This document shows positions 1-9,700 of a DNA stretch of 40,312 nucleotides, piece after piece. The notes under the pieces are model-generated. The model made no database searches, was not told the origin of the DNA, and saw only the letters and a program-made list of their open reading frames with translations. The stretch is from Bacteroidota bacterium (GTDB taxonomy: Bacteria; Bacteroidota; Bacteroidia; Flavobacteriales_F; PHOS-HE28), in NCBI GenBank assembly GCA_018266475.1, contig JAFEAI010000046.1, forward strand, positions 1-40,312. Reading direction: 5' to 3'. Within the stretch, counting starts at the first letter, position 1. Each line of letters begins with the position of its first letter. Position numbers and translations under genes: made by a program.

Positions 1-2
1 CC

Positions 3-3000
3 ACCGGCGGCACGGGCAGCTTCACCTACCAGTGGACGCCGGTGCCGCCCAATGGGCAGGGCCATGCGCAGGCCACGGGCCTCTGCGCGGGCAGCTACAG
101 CGTGCAGGTGTCCAGCGGCGGCTGCGATACCACGTTCCACTTCACTTTGGCCCCGCCTCTGCCCTTCACTGTCAGCTTGGCCTCCACACCCACCAACTGC
201 ACCGGCGGGTGCATCGGTACGGCCACGCTGAGCGGCCCCTTGGCCGGCCTCACCATGCTGTGGACGCCCGCCCCCGGCGCGGGGCAGGGCACCGCCAATG
301 CAACAGGCTTGTGCGCGGGCAATTATTCGGTCACGGTTTCCAATGCCGCAGGTTGCGACACGGTGATCGCCTTCACCATCGCTGCACCGCCGCCGATCAC
401 GGCCAACCTGACGGTGACGCCTGAATCCTGCACCGCCACCTGCACGGGCACCGCCACCGTGGCCCCTACCGGGGGAAGCGGCGCCTTCACATTCGCCTGG
501 ACGCCGGCCCCGGGCGGGGGACAGGGAACCAGCACCGCCACCGGACTGTGCGCGGGCGTCAACTATACCGTGGGCATAGCGGATGCGGCAGGCTGCGTGG
601 CGTCCACACCCTTCACCGTGCCGCCGCACGCGCCGATGCTGCTTGCCGTGGCGGCCACCCCCGTGAGCTGCGCCGATGCCTGTGACGGCACCGCCACGGT
701 GACCGTGACCGGAGGCGCCGTACCGCCCTACACCTATCAATGGACGCCACAGCCCCCCAACGGCCAAGGCACCAGCCATGTTACCGGCCTGTGCCACGGA
801 TACTACCAAGTGACCGTTACCGATGCGTTCGGGTGCGATACCATGCAAGTGCTGGTGATCAGCGCACCGCCGCCGATCAATGCACACGCCACGGTAACCA
901 ATGTGGCTTGCGGCGGCCAGTGTACGGGTGCGGTGGACCTGGCCCCTACGGGCGGCACCGCGCCCTTTGCCTACACCTGGAGCCCGCAGCCACCTGCGGG
1001 CCAAGGCACGGCGCACATCGGTCAGCTGTGCGCGGGGGATTGGACCGTGACGATCACGGATGCGCACGGCTGCACGGCCACCAGCACCTACCAGGTGACC
1101 GAGCCGGCTCCCCTGGTCTCCTTGGCGGAAGTGACCAAGAGCCATTGCGGATTGTGCGACGGCATCGCCCTGCTGCACACTTCGGGCGGGAACGCACCCT
1201 ATCTGTTCCAATGGGGGCCGCCGGTGAACATTGCCACAACAGACAGCTTGGTGAGCGGATTGTGTGCAGGGCTGCATCCCGTTACCATTACCGATGCCGG
1301 CGGGTGCGCCCTGCAGATCGTGGTGCCCGTGGCCGACCAGGATGGCGAGCACATTACCACCGTGGACGGGATCACAAGCTGCCCGGCCATGTGCGACGGC
1401 ACGGCCGCCGTGTCCTACAACTGCGATAATCCGCCATGCACCGTACACTGGACCAACATGGCAGGCACCGTACTGGCAACGGGGACCGACCAGCTGACGG
1501 GCTTGTGCGCAGGCAGCTACCTGGCGGTGCTTACAAACGGAAACGGATGTCTTTCCACGGATACCGTCCGTGTAACCGAACCCGCACCCTTGATCGGCAA
1601 CTTGAGCAGCACGCCCGTGAGCTGCCCCGGCCTGTGCGACGGCACGGCCACCATCGGCATCAGCGGCGGCACCGGGCCCTTCACCTTCACCTGGAGCCCG
1701 GCCCCGGGCGGCGGCCAAGGCACGCCCCATGCCACCGGCCTGTGCGCTGGCAGCTACCAGGTGCTGGTGCATGACCAAGGCGGGTGCGACGCCTCCTTCA
1801 GCGTATTGATCACCGCTCCGGCGCCACTGGTAGTGGATGCAGTGACGGACGATGTGAGCTGCCATGGCCTTTGCGACGGCAGCATTGCGCTGAACGTGCA
1901 AGGGGGCAGCGGTACGCCCCAATACCAATGGTCACCCGCGCCGCCTACCGGGCAAGGCACTTCCACCATCGGTGGATTGTGCGCAGGCGCCTGGTCCGTG
2001 GCCATTTCCGACGCGAACGGATGCAGCACCATCCGCAACTTCACCTTGACCGATCCGCCCGCGATCACCTTGGCGGCCACAGCTACGCAAAGCCATTGCG
2101 CGGTATGCGATGGAACGGTGGCGGCCACGGCCTCCGGCGGCTCGGGCGCCATGGCGATCACCTGGGCCAATGCGGGCGGCCCGGTGGGCTCAGGCACCGC
2201 ACTTTCGGGCCTTTGCGCGGGCGTGTACACGGCCTCCGCCACCGATGCGCACGGCTGCAGCACCACGCAAACCGTGGCCGTGCCGGATGCCAACGGGGAG
2301 CACATCACGGCGGTGGACGGCCATACGTTGTGCGGCAATTCCTGCGATGGCACGGCAAGCGTGAACTACACCTGCACACAGCCGCCATGCACGGTGGCCT
2401 GGTTCAACGCAGGCGGCACACCCGTGGGCAACCAGCCCTCCATGAGCGGCTTGTGCAGCGGCACCTACCTGGTGCAGGTGCTCAATGGCAGCGGTTGCCT
2501 CAGCATCGATACCGCCCAGGTGCTGCCTTCCCACCAGATCCTGCCCAACTTGAGCACCACGCCCGTGAGCTGCGGCAACAGCTGCGACGGCACCGCCACG
2601 GTGGGCCCGGCAGGCGGCGTGGCACCGTACACCTACTCATGGTTGCCTGCGCCGCCCGGCGGGCAAGGCACACCGCACGCCACAGGGCTTTGCCCGGGCA
2701 CCTATCAGGTGGTGATCGCGGACAACTCCGGATGCGATACCACCGTGAGCGTGCTGATCACCGCCCCGCCTGCGATCGATCCGCATGCGCAGCTCCACCA
2801 AATGGCCTGCGCCGGAACCTGTGACGGGTCCATCATGCTGGCACCCACCGGCGGAACAGGGCCCTACACCTACTCCTGGTCGCCCATCCCCCCGAACGGG
2901 CAGGGAAACAGCACCGCGCTAAACCTCTGCGCCGGAAGCTGGACGGTGACCGTGGCCGACAGCCACGGATGCGACACCACCATCACCTGGGCGATCACCG

Positions 3001-5669
3001 CGCCCGCACCGCTTTCAGCGATTCCTTCGGCCACGCAAAGCACCTGCGGGGCATGCAACGGCACGGCCACGGTGGCACCTGCCGGAGGTACGGCCCCGTA
3101 CATCGTCACATGGAGGCGCAACGGCGCGATCATCGGCACCAACAACACCATCAACGGCCTGTGCGCAGGCCTGTACACGGTGCTGGTGGAAGATGCGCAC
3201 GGATGCAGCATCACCGTGCCCGTGATGATCAGTGATGCGGGAGGGGAGACGCTCGCCACCACGGATTTCATGCTCACCTGCCCGGACCATTGCGACGGCG
3301 TGGTGGGCGTGAACTTCACGTGCAGCGCACCCACCTGCTCCATCGCCTGGTTCAATGCCGCCGGCACGGACCTGAACGAACCCGGAAACACGTTGGGGAA
3401 CTTGTGCGCAGGCATCTATTTCGTGCAGGTGACCAACGCCCTGGGCTGCATCAGCATGGACACCGCCGTGGTGCATGCGCCCGCGCCCATCAGCGCCAAC
3501 CTGGGCACCACGCCCGCCAGTTGCCATGGCAGCTGTGACGGCACGGCCACGGTGGCCCCCACCGGCGGGGCCGGAGGCTACACCTATGCGTGGCACCTCG
3601 GCACGGGACCCGTGGTCACCACGCCGCAGGTCTCCGGGCTGTGCGCAGGCAACTATTCCGTGGACATCACCGATGCCAACGGTTGCACCATCACCCAGGG
3701 CGTGCTGGTGCTGGAACCCCAGCGCATCACCGCAGCGGCCGTGGTGGGGCCCGTGGTGTGCCACGATGCGTGCGACGGCAGCATCCATGTGAACGCCACG
3801 GGGGGAACCGGAACGCTGAGCTATCTGTGGGCACCGGTGCCGCCCGGCGGCCAAGGCACCAGTACCGCCACGGGATTGTGCGCGGGAAGCTGGTCCGTCA
3901 CCATCACCGATGCGCATGCCTGTGACACCACCTTCACCCTCGTGCTCACCGATCCGCCCGCCCTTGCGGTGGCCGCCACGCATACGGACAACCTTTGCTA
4001 CAACGACTGCGCGGCCACGGCCCACGTGGACATCGCCGGAGGCGTGCTTCCGTATACCATCACCTGGCTGAACGGCGCCGGCACCGTGATCGCCACAGGT
4101 GTTACGGACCTGACGGGCTTGTGCAGGGGCAACTACCACGTGGTGGTGGCCGATGCGCACGGCTGCGCCATTACCACGGACGTGCCCATTGCATCCGGCG
4201 ACCCCATGGAGGCGAACCTTGTCTTCCTGGGCGAAAGCTGCCACGGGCCCTGCGACGGCAGCGCCTCGGTGGCGCCCACAGGGGGCAGCGGTGCAGGCTA
4301 CACCATCCTCTGGCAGCCCGGCAACCCCGCCGGCCAAGGCACCGGCCATGTCACCAACCTCTGCCCCGGCAATTGGTCCGTAACCATCACCGATGACATG
4401 GGTTGCGACACCACCATCGCATTTGTCATCGCGCCCTTCCAGCCCATCGCGGCCACGGCCACCGTACAGCAGTCGGATTGCCACGGCAACTGCAACGGCA
4501 CCATCAACCTGGCCGCCACCGGCGGGGTGGGCGTGCTGGGCTTCCAATGGGCGCCGGAACCCGGCACCGGCCAAGGCACCGCTACCATTGGTGGCCTCTG
4601 CGCGGGCGATTGGACGGTGACCATCACCGATGCCGCCGGCTGCGACACCGTGATCACCTACGCCATTACGGAACCGCCCGCATTGGCCATTGTGGTTGAT
4701 GCCGTACAGGATGCCAGTTGCAATAACGCAAGCGACGGCGCCATCTCCATTTCCATCACCGGGGGAACGCCCGGCTACGGCGTGGCATGGTCCGGCCCGG
4801 GCGGCTACCATTCCACCAGCGAGGACATCAGCGGCCTAGCCCCGGGCACATACGTGGTGGTGGTCACCGATGCCCACCAATGCCAAACGACCACCGCCGT
4901 TACTGTGGCGGCGCTCAGCACCGTGGTGGCCCATGCAGGCCCGGACCGCGTGGAATGCTCCGGCGTGGCCATCGCCCTGGACGGCAGTGCCAGCCAGGGT
5001 GCCGCCACCTACCAATGGGCCGACGGGCAGGGCCATGCGATCGGCAATGCACCCACCATCCAGCTGGGCGCCCTGCCCGACGGCGTGCATACCTTCACCC
5101 TCACCGTGGTCAACGGCCCGTGCAGCGATACGGACACCCTGTCCATCACGGTGATGCCGTTGCCGATCGCCGATGCGGGCGAGGACCGCGGCATCTACAT
5201 CCAGGGAACCACCGTATTGGGCGGAAGCCCCGCCGGGCCGCCCGGCAGCACGTTCATTTGGCAGCCGGACAGCCTGCTGGACCACGGGAACGTGGCCAAC
5301 CCCACGGCCAATGTCCATGCCACCACGTGGTTCTTCCTCACCGTGATCGGCCCCAACGGCTGCATCAGCCTGGATTCCGTGCTGGTGACCGTGGTGCCCC
5401 AAGTGAAGGTGCCCAGCGGCTTCACGCCCAACGGTGACGGGCACAACGACACCTGGATCCTGGACTTCGCATCCATCTTCCCCGACATCGAGGTGCTCGT
5501 CTTCAGCCGGTGGGGTGAACCCCTGTTCCGCAGCGTGGGCTACCACACCCCGTGGGACGGCAAGTACGATGGCAAGCCCGTGCCCATGGGCACCTATTAC
5601 TATGTGGTGGACCTGCACGACGATCGGTTCCCTGAAGCAATCACCGGCCCGCTCACCATCATCCGATAA
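3..5669 (+). CDS. SprB-type repeat surface protein with T9SS type-B sorting domain (5' truncated)
   Basis: The reading frame is already open at the first complete codon, so the true start and signal peptide lie upstream of the window. About 1,889 residues are visible. They consist of some 20 modules of 70-80 residues, each with a CxxxCDGTATV-like opening, a GLCAGSYxVTVTDAxGC core and a proline-rich linker. These resemble SprB repeats, the last being the most canonical. PKD-like beta-sandwich segments follow (roughly nt 4920-5400). The C-terminus has the CHU_C / gliding-motility signature FTPNGDGHNDTW, FSRWGEPLF, WDGKYDGKPVPMGTYYY, which marks export by the type IX secretion system with a type-B sorting domain. 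Each module carries several cysteines, probably paired in disulfides. The PorP/SprF gene starts 3 bp after the stop, as expected for a cargo/partner pair. A role as surface adhesin or gliding filament is inferred. Confidence 0.93.
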   Translation, partial: TGGTGSFTYQWTPVPPNGQGHAQATGLCAGSYSVQVSSGGCDTTFHFTLAPPLPFTVSLASTPTNCTGGCIGTATLSGPLAGLTMLWTPAPGAGQGTANATGLCAGNYSVTVSNAAGCDTVIAFTIAAPPPITANLTVTPESCTATCTGTATVAPTGGSGAFTFAWTPAPGGGQGTSTATGLCAGVNYTVGIADAAGCVASTPFTVPPHAPMLLAVAATPVSCADACDGTATVTVTGGAVPPYTYQWTPQPPNGQGTSHVTGLCHGYYQVTVTDAFGCDTMQVLVISAPPPINAHATVTNVACGGQCTGAVDLAPTGGTAPFAYTWSPQPPAGQGTAHIGQLCAGDWTVTITDAHGCTATSTYQVTEPAPLVSLAEVTKSHCGLCDGIALLHTSGGNAPYLFQWGPPVNIATTDSLVSGLCAGLHPVTITDAGGCALQIVVPVADQDGEHITTVDGITSCPAMCDGTAAVSYNCDNPPCTVHWTNMAGTVLATGTDQLTGLCAGSYLAVLTNGNGCLSTDTVRVTEPAPLIGNLSSTPVSCPGLCDGTATIGISGGTGPFTFTWSPAPGGGQGTPHATGLCAGSYQVLVHDQGGCDASFSVLITAPAPLVVDAVTDDVSCHGLCDGSIALNVQGGSGTPQYQWSPAPPTGQGTSTIGGLCAGAWSVAISDANGCSTIRNFTLTDPPAITLAATATQSHCAVCDGTVAATASGGSGAMAITWANAGGPVGSGTALSGLCAGVYTASATDAHGCSTTQTVAVPDANGEHITAVDGHTLCGNSCDGTASVNYTCTQPPCTVAWFNAGGTPVGNQPSMSGLCSGTYLVQVLNGSGCLSIDTAQVLPSHQILPNLSTTPVSCGNSCDGTATVGPAGGVAPYTYSWLPAPPGGQGTPHATGLCPGTYQVVIADNSGCDTTVSVLITAPPAIDPHAQLHQMACAGTCDGSIMLAPTGGTGPYTYSWSPIPPNGQGNSTALNLCAGSWTVTVADSHGCDTTITWAITAPAPLSAIPSATQSTCGACNGTATVAPAGGTAPYIVTWRRNGAIIGTNNTINGLCAGLYTVLVEDAHGCSITVPVMISDAGGETLATTDFMLTCPDHCDGVVGVNFTCSAPTCSIAWFNAAGTDLNEPGNTLGNLCAGIYFVQVTNALGCISMDTAVVHAPAPISANLGTTPASCHGSCDGTATVAPTGGAGGYTYAWHLGTGPVVTTPQVSGLCAGNYSVDITDANGCTITQGVLVLEPQRITAAAVVGPVVCHDACDGSIHVNATGGTGTLSYLWAPVPPGGQGTSTATGLCAGSWSVTITDAHACDTTFTLVLTDPPALAVAATHTDNLCYNDCAATAHVDIAGGVLPYTITWLNGAGTVIATGVTDLTGLCRGNYHVVVADAHGCAITTDVPIASGDPMEANLVFLGESCHGPCDGSASVAPTGGSGAGYTILWQPGNPAGQGTGHVTNLCPGNWSVTITDDMGCDTTIAFVIAPFQPIAATATVQQSDCHGNCNGTINLAATGGVGVLGFQWAPEPGTGQGTATIGGLCAGDWTVTITDAAGCDTVITYAITEPPALAIVVDAVQDASCNNASDGAISISITGGTPGYGVAWSGPGGYHSTSEDISGLAPGTYVVVVTDAHQCQTTTAVTVAALSTVVAHAGPDRVECSGVAIALDGSASQGAATYQWADGQGHAIGNAPTIQLGALPDGVHTFTLTVVNGPCSDTDTLSITVMPLPIADAGEDRGIYIQGTTVLGGSPAGPPGSTFIWQPDSLLDHGNVANPTANVHATTWFFLTVIGPNGCISLDSVLVTVVPQVKVPSGFTPNGDGHNDTWILDFASIFPDIEVLVFSRWGEPLFRSVGYHTPWDGKYDGKPVPMGTYYYVVDLHDDRFPEAITGPLTIIR
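664..4920 (+). repeat. Protein-coding tandem repeats with a four-module super-period
   Basis: Within the truncated surface protein, modules of about 237 bp are arranged in a repeating order of four types. Type A has CDGTATV and HATGLCAGSYQV, type B has CDGSI and GGLCAGxWSV, type C has a short QSHCxxCDG opening, and type D has a GEHIT.VDG linker and an extra cysteine pair. Equivalent type-A openings lie near nt 664, 1618, 2567, 3520 and 4235. The spacings are about 954, 949, 953 and 715 bp; the last block has lost one module, with its C and D modules merged. This indicates growth by duplication of a roughly 950-bp block, with later divergence. Confidence 0.8.
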
Positions 5670-5672
5670 CCC

Positions 5673-6587
5673 ATGGCCGCCATGCGACGCATCCTTCCCC
5701 TTCTGATCGCCGGGTCATGCATCCAGGCCCTGCACGCACAACAGCTGCCCCAGTTCAGCCAGTACAACAGCTTCGATTACCTGTACGACCCCGCCGTGGC
5801 CGGCAGCAGGCCCTGGTTCGAGGTGCGCAGCGGCCACCGCAACCAATGGACCGGCATCAAGGACGCCCCGCGCACCTTCGTGCTCAGCACCACCACGCCC
5901 TTGGGCCGGAACATGGGCATAGGCGGATACATCTTCACCGACAACGTGGGCCCTTCCCGCCGCACCGGCATGCAGCTCACCTACGCCTACCACCTGCGGA
6001 TCACCGATGACATCAAGCTGGGCATGGGACTCTCCTTCGGCATGCTGCAATTCCTGATCGACGGCTCGAAGATCCAAATGCATGACCCGGACGACCCCCT
6101 GATGGACGACCAGCTCAGGGGGGCGCTGATGCCGGACGCCACCTTCGGGGTGTACCTCTACCACCCGAAATGGTGGTTCGGTGCAGCCGCGCCGCAGCTG
6201 ATGCGCAACAGGGTGCGCTTCTTTGATGTACACGACCCCACCAACAGCGTGCTTGCGCCCCACTACTATGCCATGGGCGGATACCGCTTGGCCATAGGGG
6301 ATGACTTCAAGATAGAACCCTCGTTCCTGGTGAAGTACGTGGACCCCGTGCCGCCAAAGGTGGACCTCACCGCCACACTGCGCTATCGCGACATGGTTTG
6401 GCTGGGCGCCACCTACCGGACGGAGGACGCGCTCAGCTTCATGGTGGGGTATTGGCTGAAGAAAACCTTCCAGTTCGGATACAGCTACGACCTCACTACC
6501 ACGGCCTTGCGGAATTACACTTCCGGAACGCACGAGGTGATGCTGGGCATCACCTTCGGAAAGGCCCCGCGTGAAGAACAGAAATAG
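5673..6587 (+). CDS. PorP/SprF family type IX secretion-associated outer-membrane protein
   Basis: This 304-residue protein belongs to the PorP/SprF family of 14-stranded-type outer-membrane beta-barrels that partner type-B T9SS cargo. The N-terminus is a signal peptide with likely cleavage after ALHA. It is followed by the family's characteristic opening: QFSQYNSFDYLYDPAVAG, then the GHRNQWTGIKDAPRTF segment matching the usual RxQWxGFxGAPxT motif. Alternating hydrophobic beta-strand pattern runs to the end (for example FQFGYSYDLTT and GTHEVMLGITF). The ATG at 5673 is 3 bp after the stop of the large repeat protein; an ATG at 5682 would also leave an intact signal peptide. Co-transcription with that cargo gene is nearly certain. 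By analogy with SprF and SprB, it probably helps export or retain the upstream protein at the cell surface. Confidence 0.92.
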   Translation: MAAMRRILPLLIAGSCIQALHAQQLPQFSQYNSFDYLYDPAVAGSRPWFEVRSGHRNQWTGIKDAPRTFVLSTTTPLGRNMGIGGYIFTDNVGPSRRTGMQLTYAYHLRITDDIKLGMGLSFGMLQFLIDGSKIQMHDPDDPLMDDQLRGALMPDATFGVYLYHPKWWFGAAAPQLMRNRVRFFDVHDPTNSVLAPHYYAMGGYRLAIGDDFKIEPSFLVKYVDPVPPKVDLTATLRYRDMVWLGATYRTEDALSFMVGYWLKKTFQFGYSYDLTTTALRNYTSGTHEVMLGITFGKAPREEQK

Positions 6588-6778
6588 CATGTGGCTGCAT
6601 GGGCCGTGGGGGCCATCCGGTGGATTTTTCATCCGGACGATCCAGCACTTCGTCGAAAATATCATGCTGCTTGTGCGGCGCGCCAAGCTGCTGGCCCGTT
6701 CGGAATGGCGCGGCAGCGGCGGGCGCTTGTATCTTGCGCCCTTGCTTTTGATCTTCCACCGAGGGAATTGTACATTAC

Positions 6779-9700
6779 ATGGTTGGGGCGAGGACGTTGG
6801 TTACAGTTGCAACCCTGTTGGTGCTTCCTGCATGGGCAGCGGCAAGTGGGCACGGGTATGGAAAGCTTCTCCCGGAAAGGCCCTCACGCAAGGTGCAATC
6901 GGCCGCCAATGCGGGCAGTGACGGGGCTGCCACGCTGTGCAAGAACGGGGCGGCGGTCCAATTGATCAACTACCTGGGCGGATCCCCCGACCCGGGCGGC
7001 ACTTGGAGCGGGCCGGTGGCACACCCCGGCACCTTTGACCCCGCCACGGACGCACCGGGTGCGTATACCTATACGGTGGCCGGTCCGCCGATCGCCAGCG
7101 CCACGGTGACCGTGGTGGTGAACAACCCGCCCAGCGCGGGCACCAGTGCCACCTTCACCACGTGCAGCAACGGCCCTGCCGTGGACCTCTTCACCAAGCT
7201 CACCGGCACGCCGGATGCAGGCGGCACTTGGACCTTCGGCGCCAACCCGGCCACCGGCCAATTCATTCCCGGCACTTCCCCGGCAGGGGTGTACACCTAT
7301 ATGGTGAGCGGCGCAGCACCTTGCCCCAACGCATCCGCCACCGTGACCGTTACCGTGGTGCCCGCCCCCAATGCAGGCGGCGACAGGAGCATCGTCATTT
7401 GCAGCAATGATGCGCCCTTCAGCAAGCGTGCCCAGCTCGCCGGAACACCGGACCCCGGAGGCACCTGGGCCCCGGCAGGGGGGGATATCTTCACCCCGGG
7501 CACATCGCCCGCCGGCGTGTACACTTACACCGTGGCCGGCTCCACGCCTTGCGCCAATGCCTCGGCACAACTGACGATCACGGTACGTGACGCACCAATG
7601 GCCGGCACCAACCGGTCCATTGTGGTCTGTAGCGATGCCGCCGTGTTCAACCTGCTGGATTCCCTGGGAGGCACGCCGGATGCCGGAGGTACCTGGAACG
7701 GCCCGGGCGGCGCCCATTCAGGCCACTTCCAGCCGGGCACGGACCCCTCGGGAGCGTACGTGTACATGGTGGCCGGGCAGGCACCGTGCAGCCCCGCATC
7801 CGCCACGGTGACCGTTACCGTGCGCACCGCGCCACGGGCCGGCACCAGCACCAACGTGGTGAAATGCTCAAACAATCCCTCCTTCACCCTCTTCTCCCAA
7901 TTGGGCGGCACGCCCGACGCAGGAGGAACGTGGACCGGACCGGGGAACGTGCCTTTTCCTTCCGGAACATTCGTGCCGGGCACCACGCCTCCGGGCCTTT
8001 ACACCTACACGGTGACGGGGCAATCACCCTGCACGCCCGCCTCGGCCACGGTGAACATCGCGGTGAACACCGCCCCCAATGCGGGGTTGAACGGGGCACA
8101 AACCGTGTGCAGCAGCGATGGCGCCTTTTCCCTCTTCAGCAAGTTGGGCGGCACACCGAATGTAGGTGGCACATGGACCGGCCCGGGCGGGCCCGTGCCC
8201 TCGGGCAACTTCATTCCGGGCACCAGCCAGCCGGGGGTGTACACCTACCGCGTGGCGGGCACCGCACCCTGCGCGGATGCCACGGCCACCGTTACCGTCT
8301 CCGTGGTGACCGCCGCCAATGCGGGCAGCAACGGGGCGGTCACGTTGTGCAGCACCAGCCCGAATGAAAACTTGTTCACCCGCTTGGGCGGAAACCCGGA
8401 TGCAGGGGGCGTGTGGACCATACCGCCCCCGGGCAGCGGCATCTTGGCCGGAGGGATCTTCCAGCCGGCCAATGCGGCGCATCCTTCAGGCCCGTACACC
8501 TACACGGTTACCGGAACCGCACCCTGCCCCAACGTGTCGGCGATCGTGCAAGTGGTGAAAAACCAGGCGCCGAACGCCGGTGTGGATGCGATCACCACGC
8601 AGTGCAGCACCAACCCGCCGTTCAGCATGCGCAGCATCCTGGGCGGTGCGCCGGATGCAGGGGGAACATGGCTGAACAGCACCAATGCCCCGGTGCCCTC
8701 GCAATTCACCCCCGGCACCACCGCACCGGGCGTATACCGGTACGTCCTAACGGGGATCGCGCCATGCGCGAACGACACCTCGCAGGTGACGGTGAACGTG
8801 AACACCGCACCGAATGCCGGCACCAACGGCGCCATTACCGTGTGCAGCAACGCCGCCGCCGTGGACCTCTTTGCCCAGCTGGGCGGCAGCCCCAACAGCG
8901 GCGGCACCTGGAAGGACCCCACCAACGCCACCAACAATGGCGCATTTGTTCCCGGCCCCGGCGCGCTGCAGGGCGGCTATACCTATCGCGTGGCGGGCCT
9001 AAGCCCCTGTGCCGATGCCACCGCCGTGGTGACCGTGACGCAATACCGCAAACCCGTGGCAGGAAACAGTGCCAGCGTGGCCTTGTGCAGCACCGACCCT
9101 TCGGTGAACCTCTTCACCCGCTTGGGCGGAACCCCGGATGCCGGGGGCACGTGGACCGGCCCCGGCGGCACGCTTAGCAACGGCGTGTTCATACCCGGGG
9201 CCGCCGGCACATTCGCCTATAAGTACAAGGTGACCGGCACCGCACCTTGCACGCCGGACAGCGCCACGGTGACCGTGACCGTGACCAAGGCCCCTGATGC
9301 GGGCACCAACGGCACGTTGACCATCTGCTCGGGCCAGGCCACCGTGGACCTCTTCACCGGCCTGGGCGGTACGCCGGACCTCAACGGCACCTGGAGCGAG
9401 ATCACGGTGACGGGCCGCCTCAGCAGCCATTTCTTCAACCCGGGCGTGCCCACGCAGCTGCCTCCCGGCAATTATGATTTCCGCTATGTGGTGCCGGCCA
9501 GCGGAAGTTGTGCCGCCGATACGGCCAAGGTGAGGGTCACCATTGTGCCCATGCTCAACGCGGGAAACAACGGGTCCAAGACCGTGTGCAGCACCGAAAC
9601 TCAGGTGAACCTCTTCACCGCCCTTGGCGGCAATCCGCAGCAAGGCGGCCTTTGGCTGGACCTGGATGCCACCGGGCAGGTGACCGGCCAGTACTTCAAC

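Noticed and set aside
6618-6640. Terminator in the gap between the first PorP/SprF gene and the giant repeat gene
   Set aside because: The CCGGTGGA/TCATCCGG arms pair only with two central mismatches and there is no downstream T-run.
6743-6750. TGCTTTTG as a promoter -7 element before the giant repeat gene
   Set aside because: It departs from TAnnTTTG at the key second base and has no TTG at a suitable distance.
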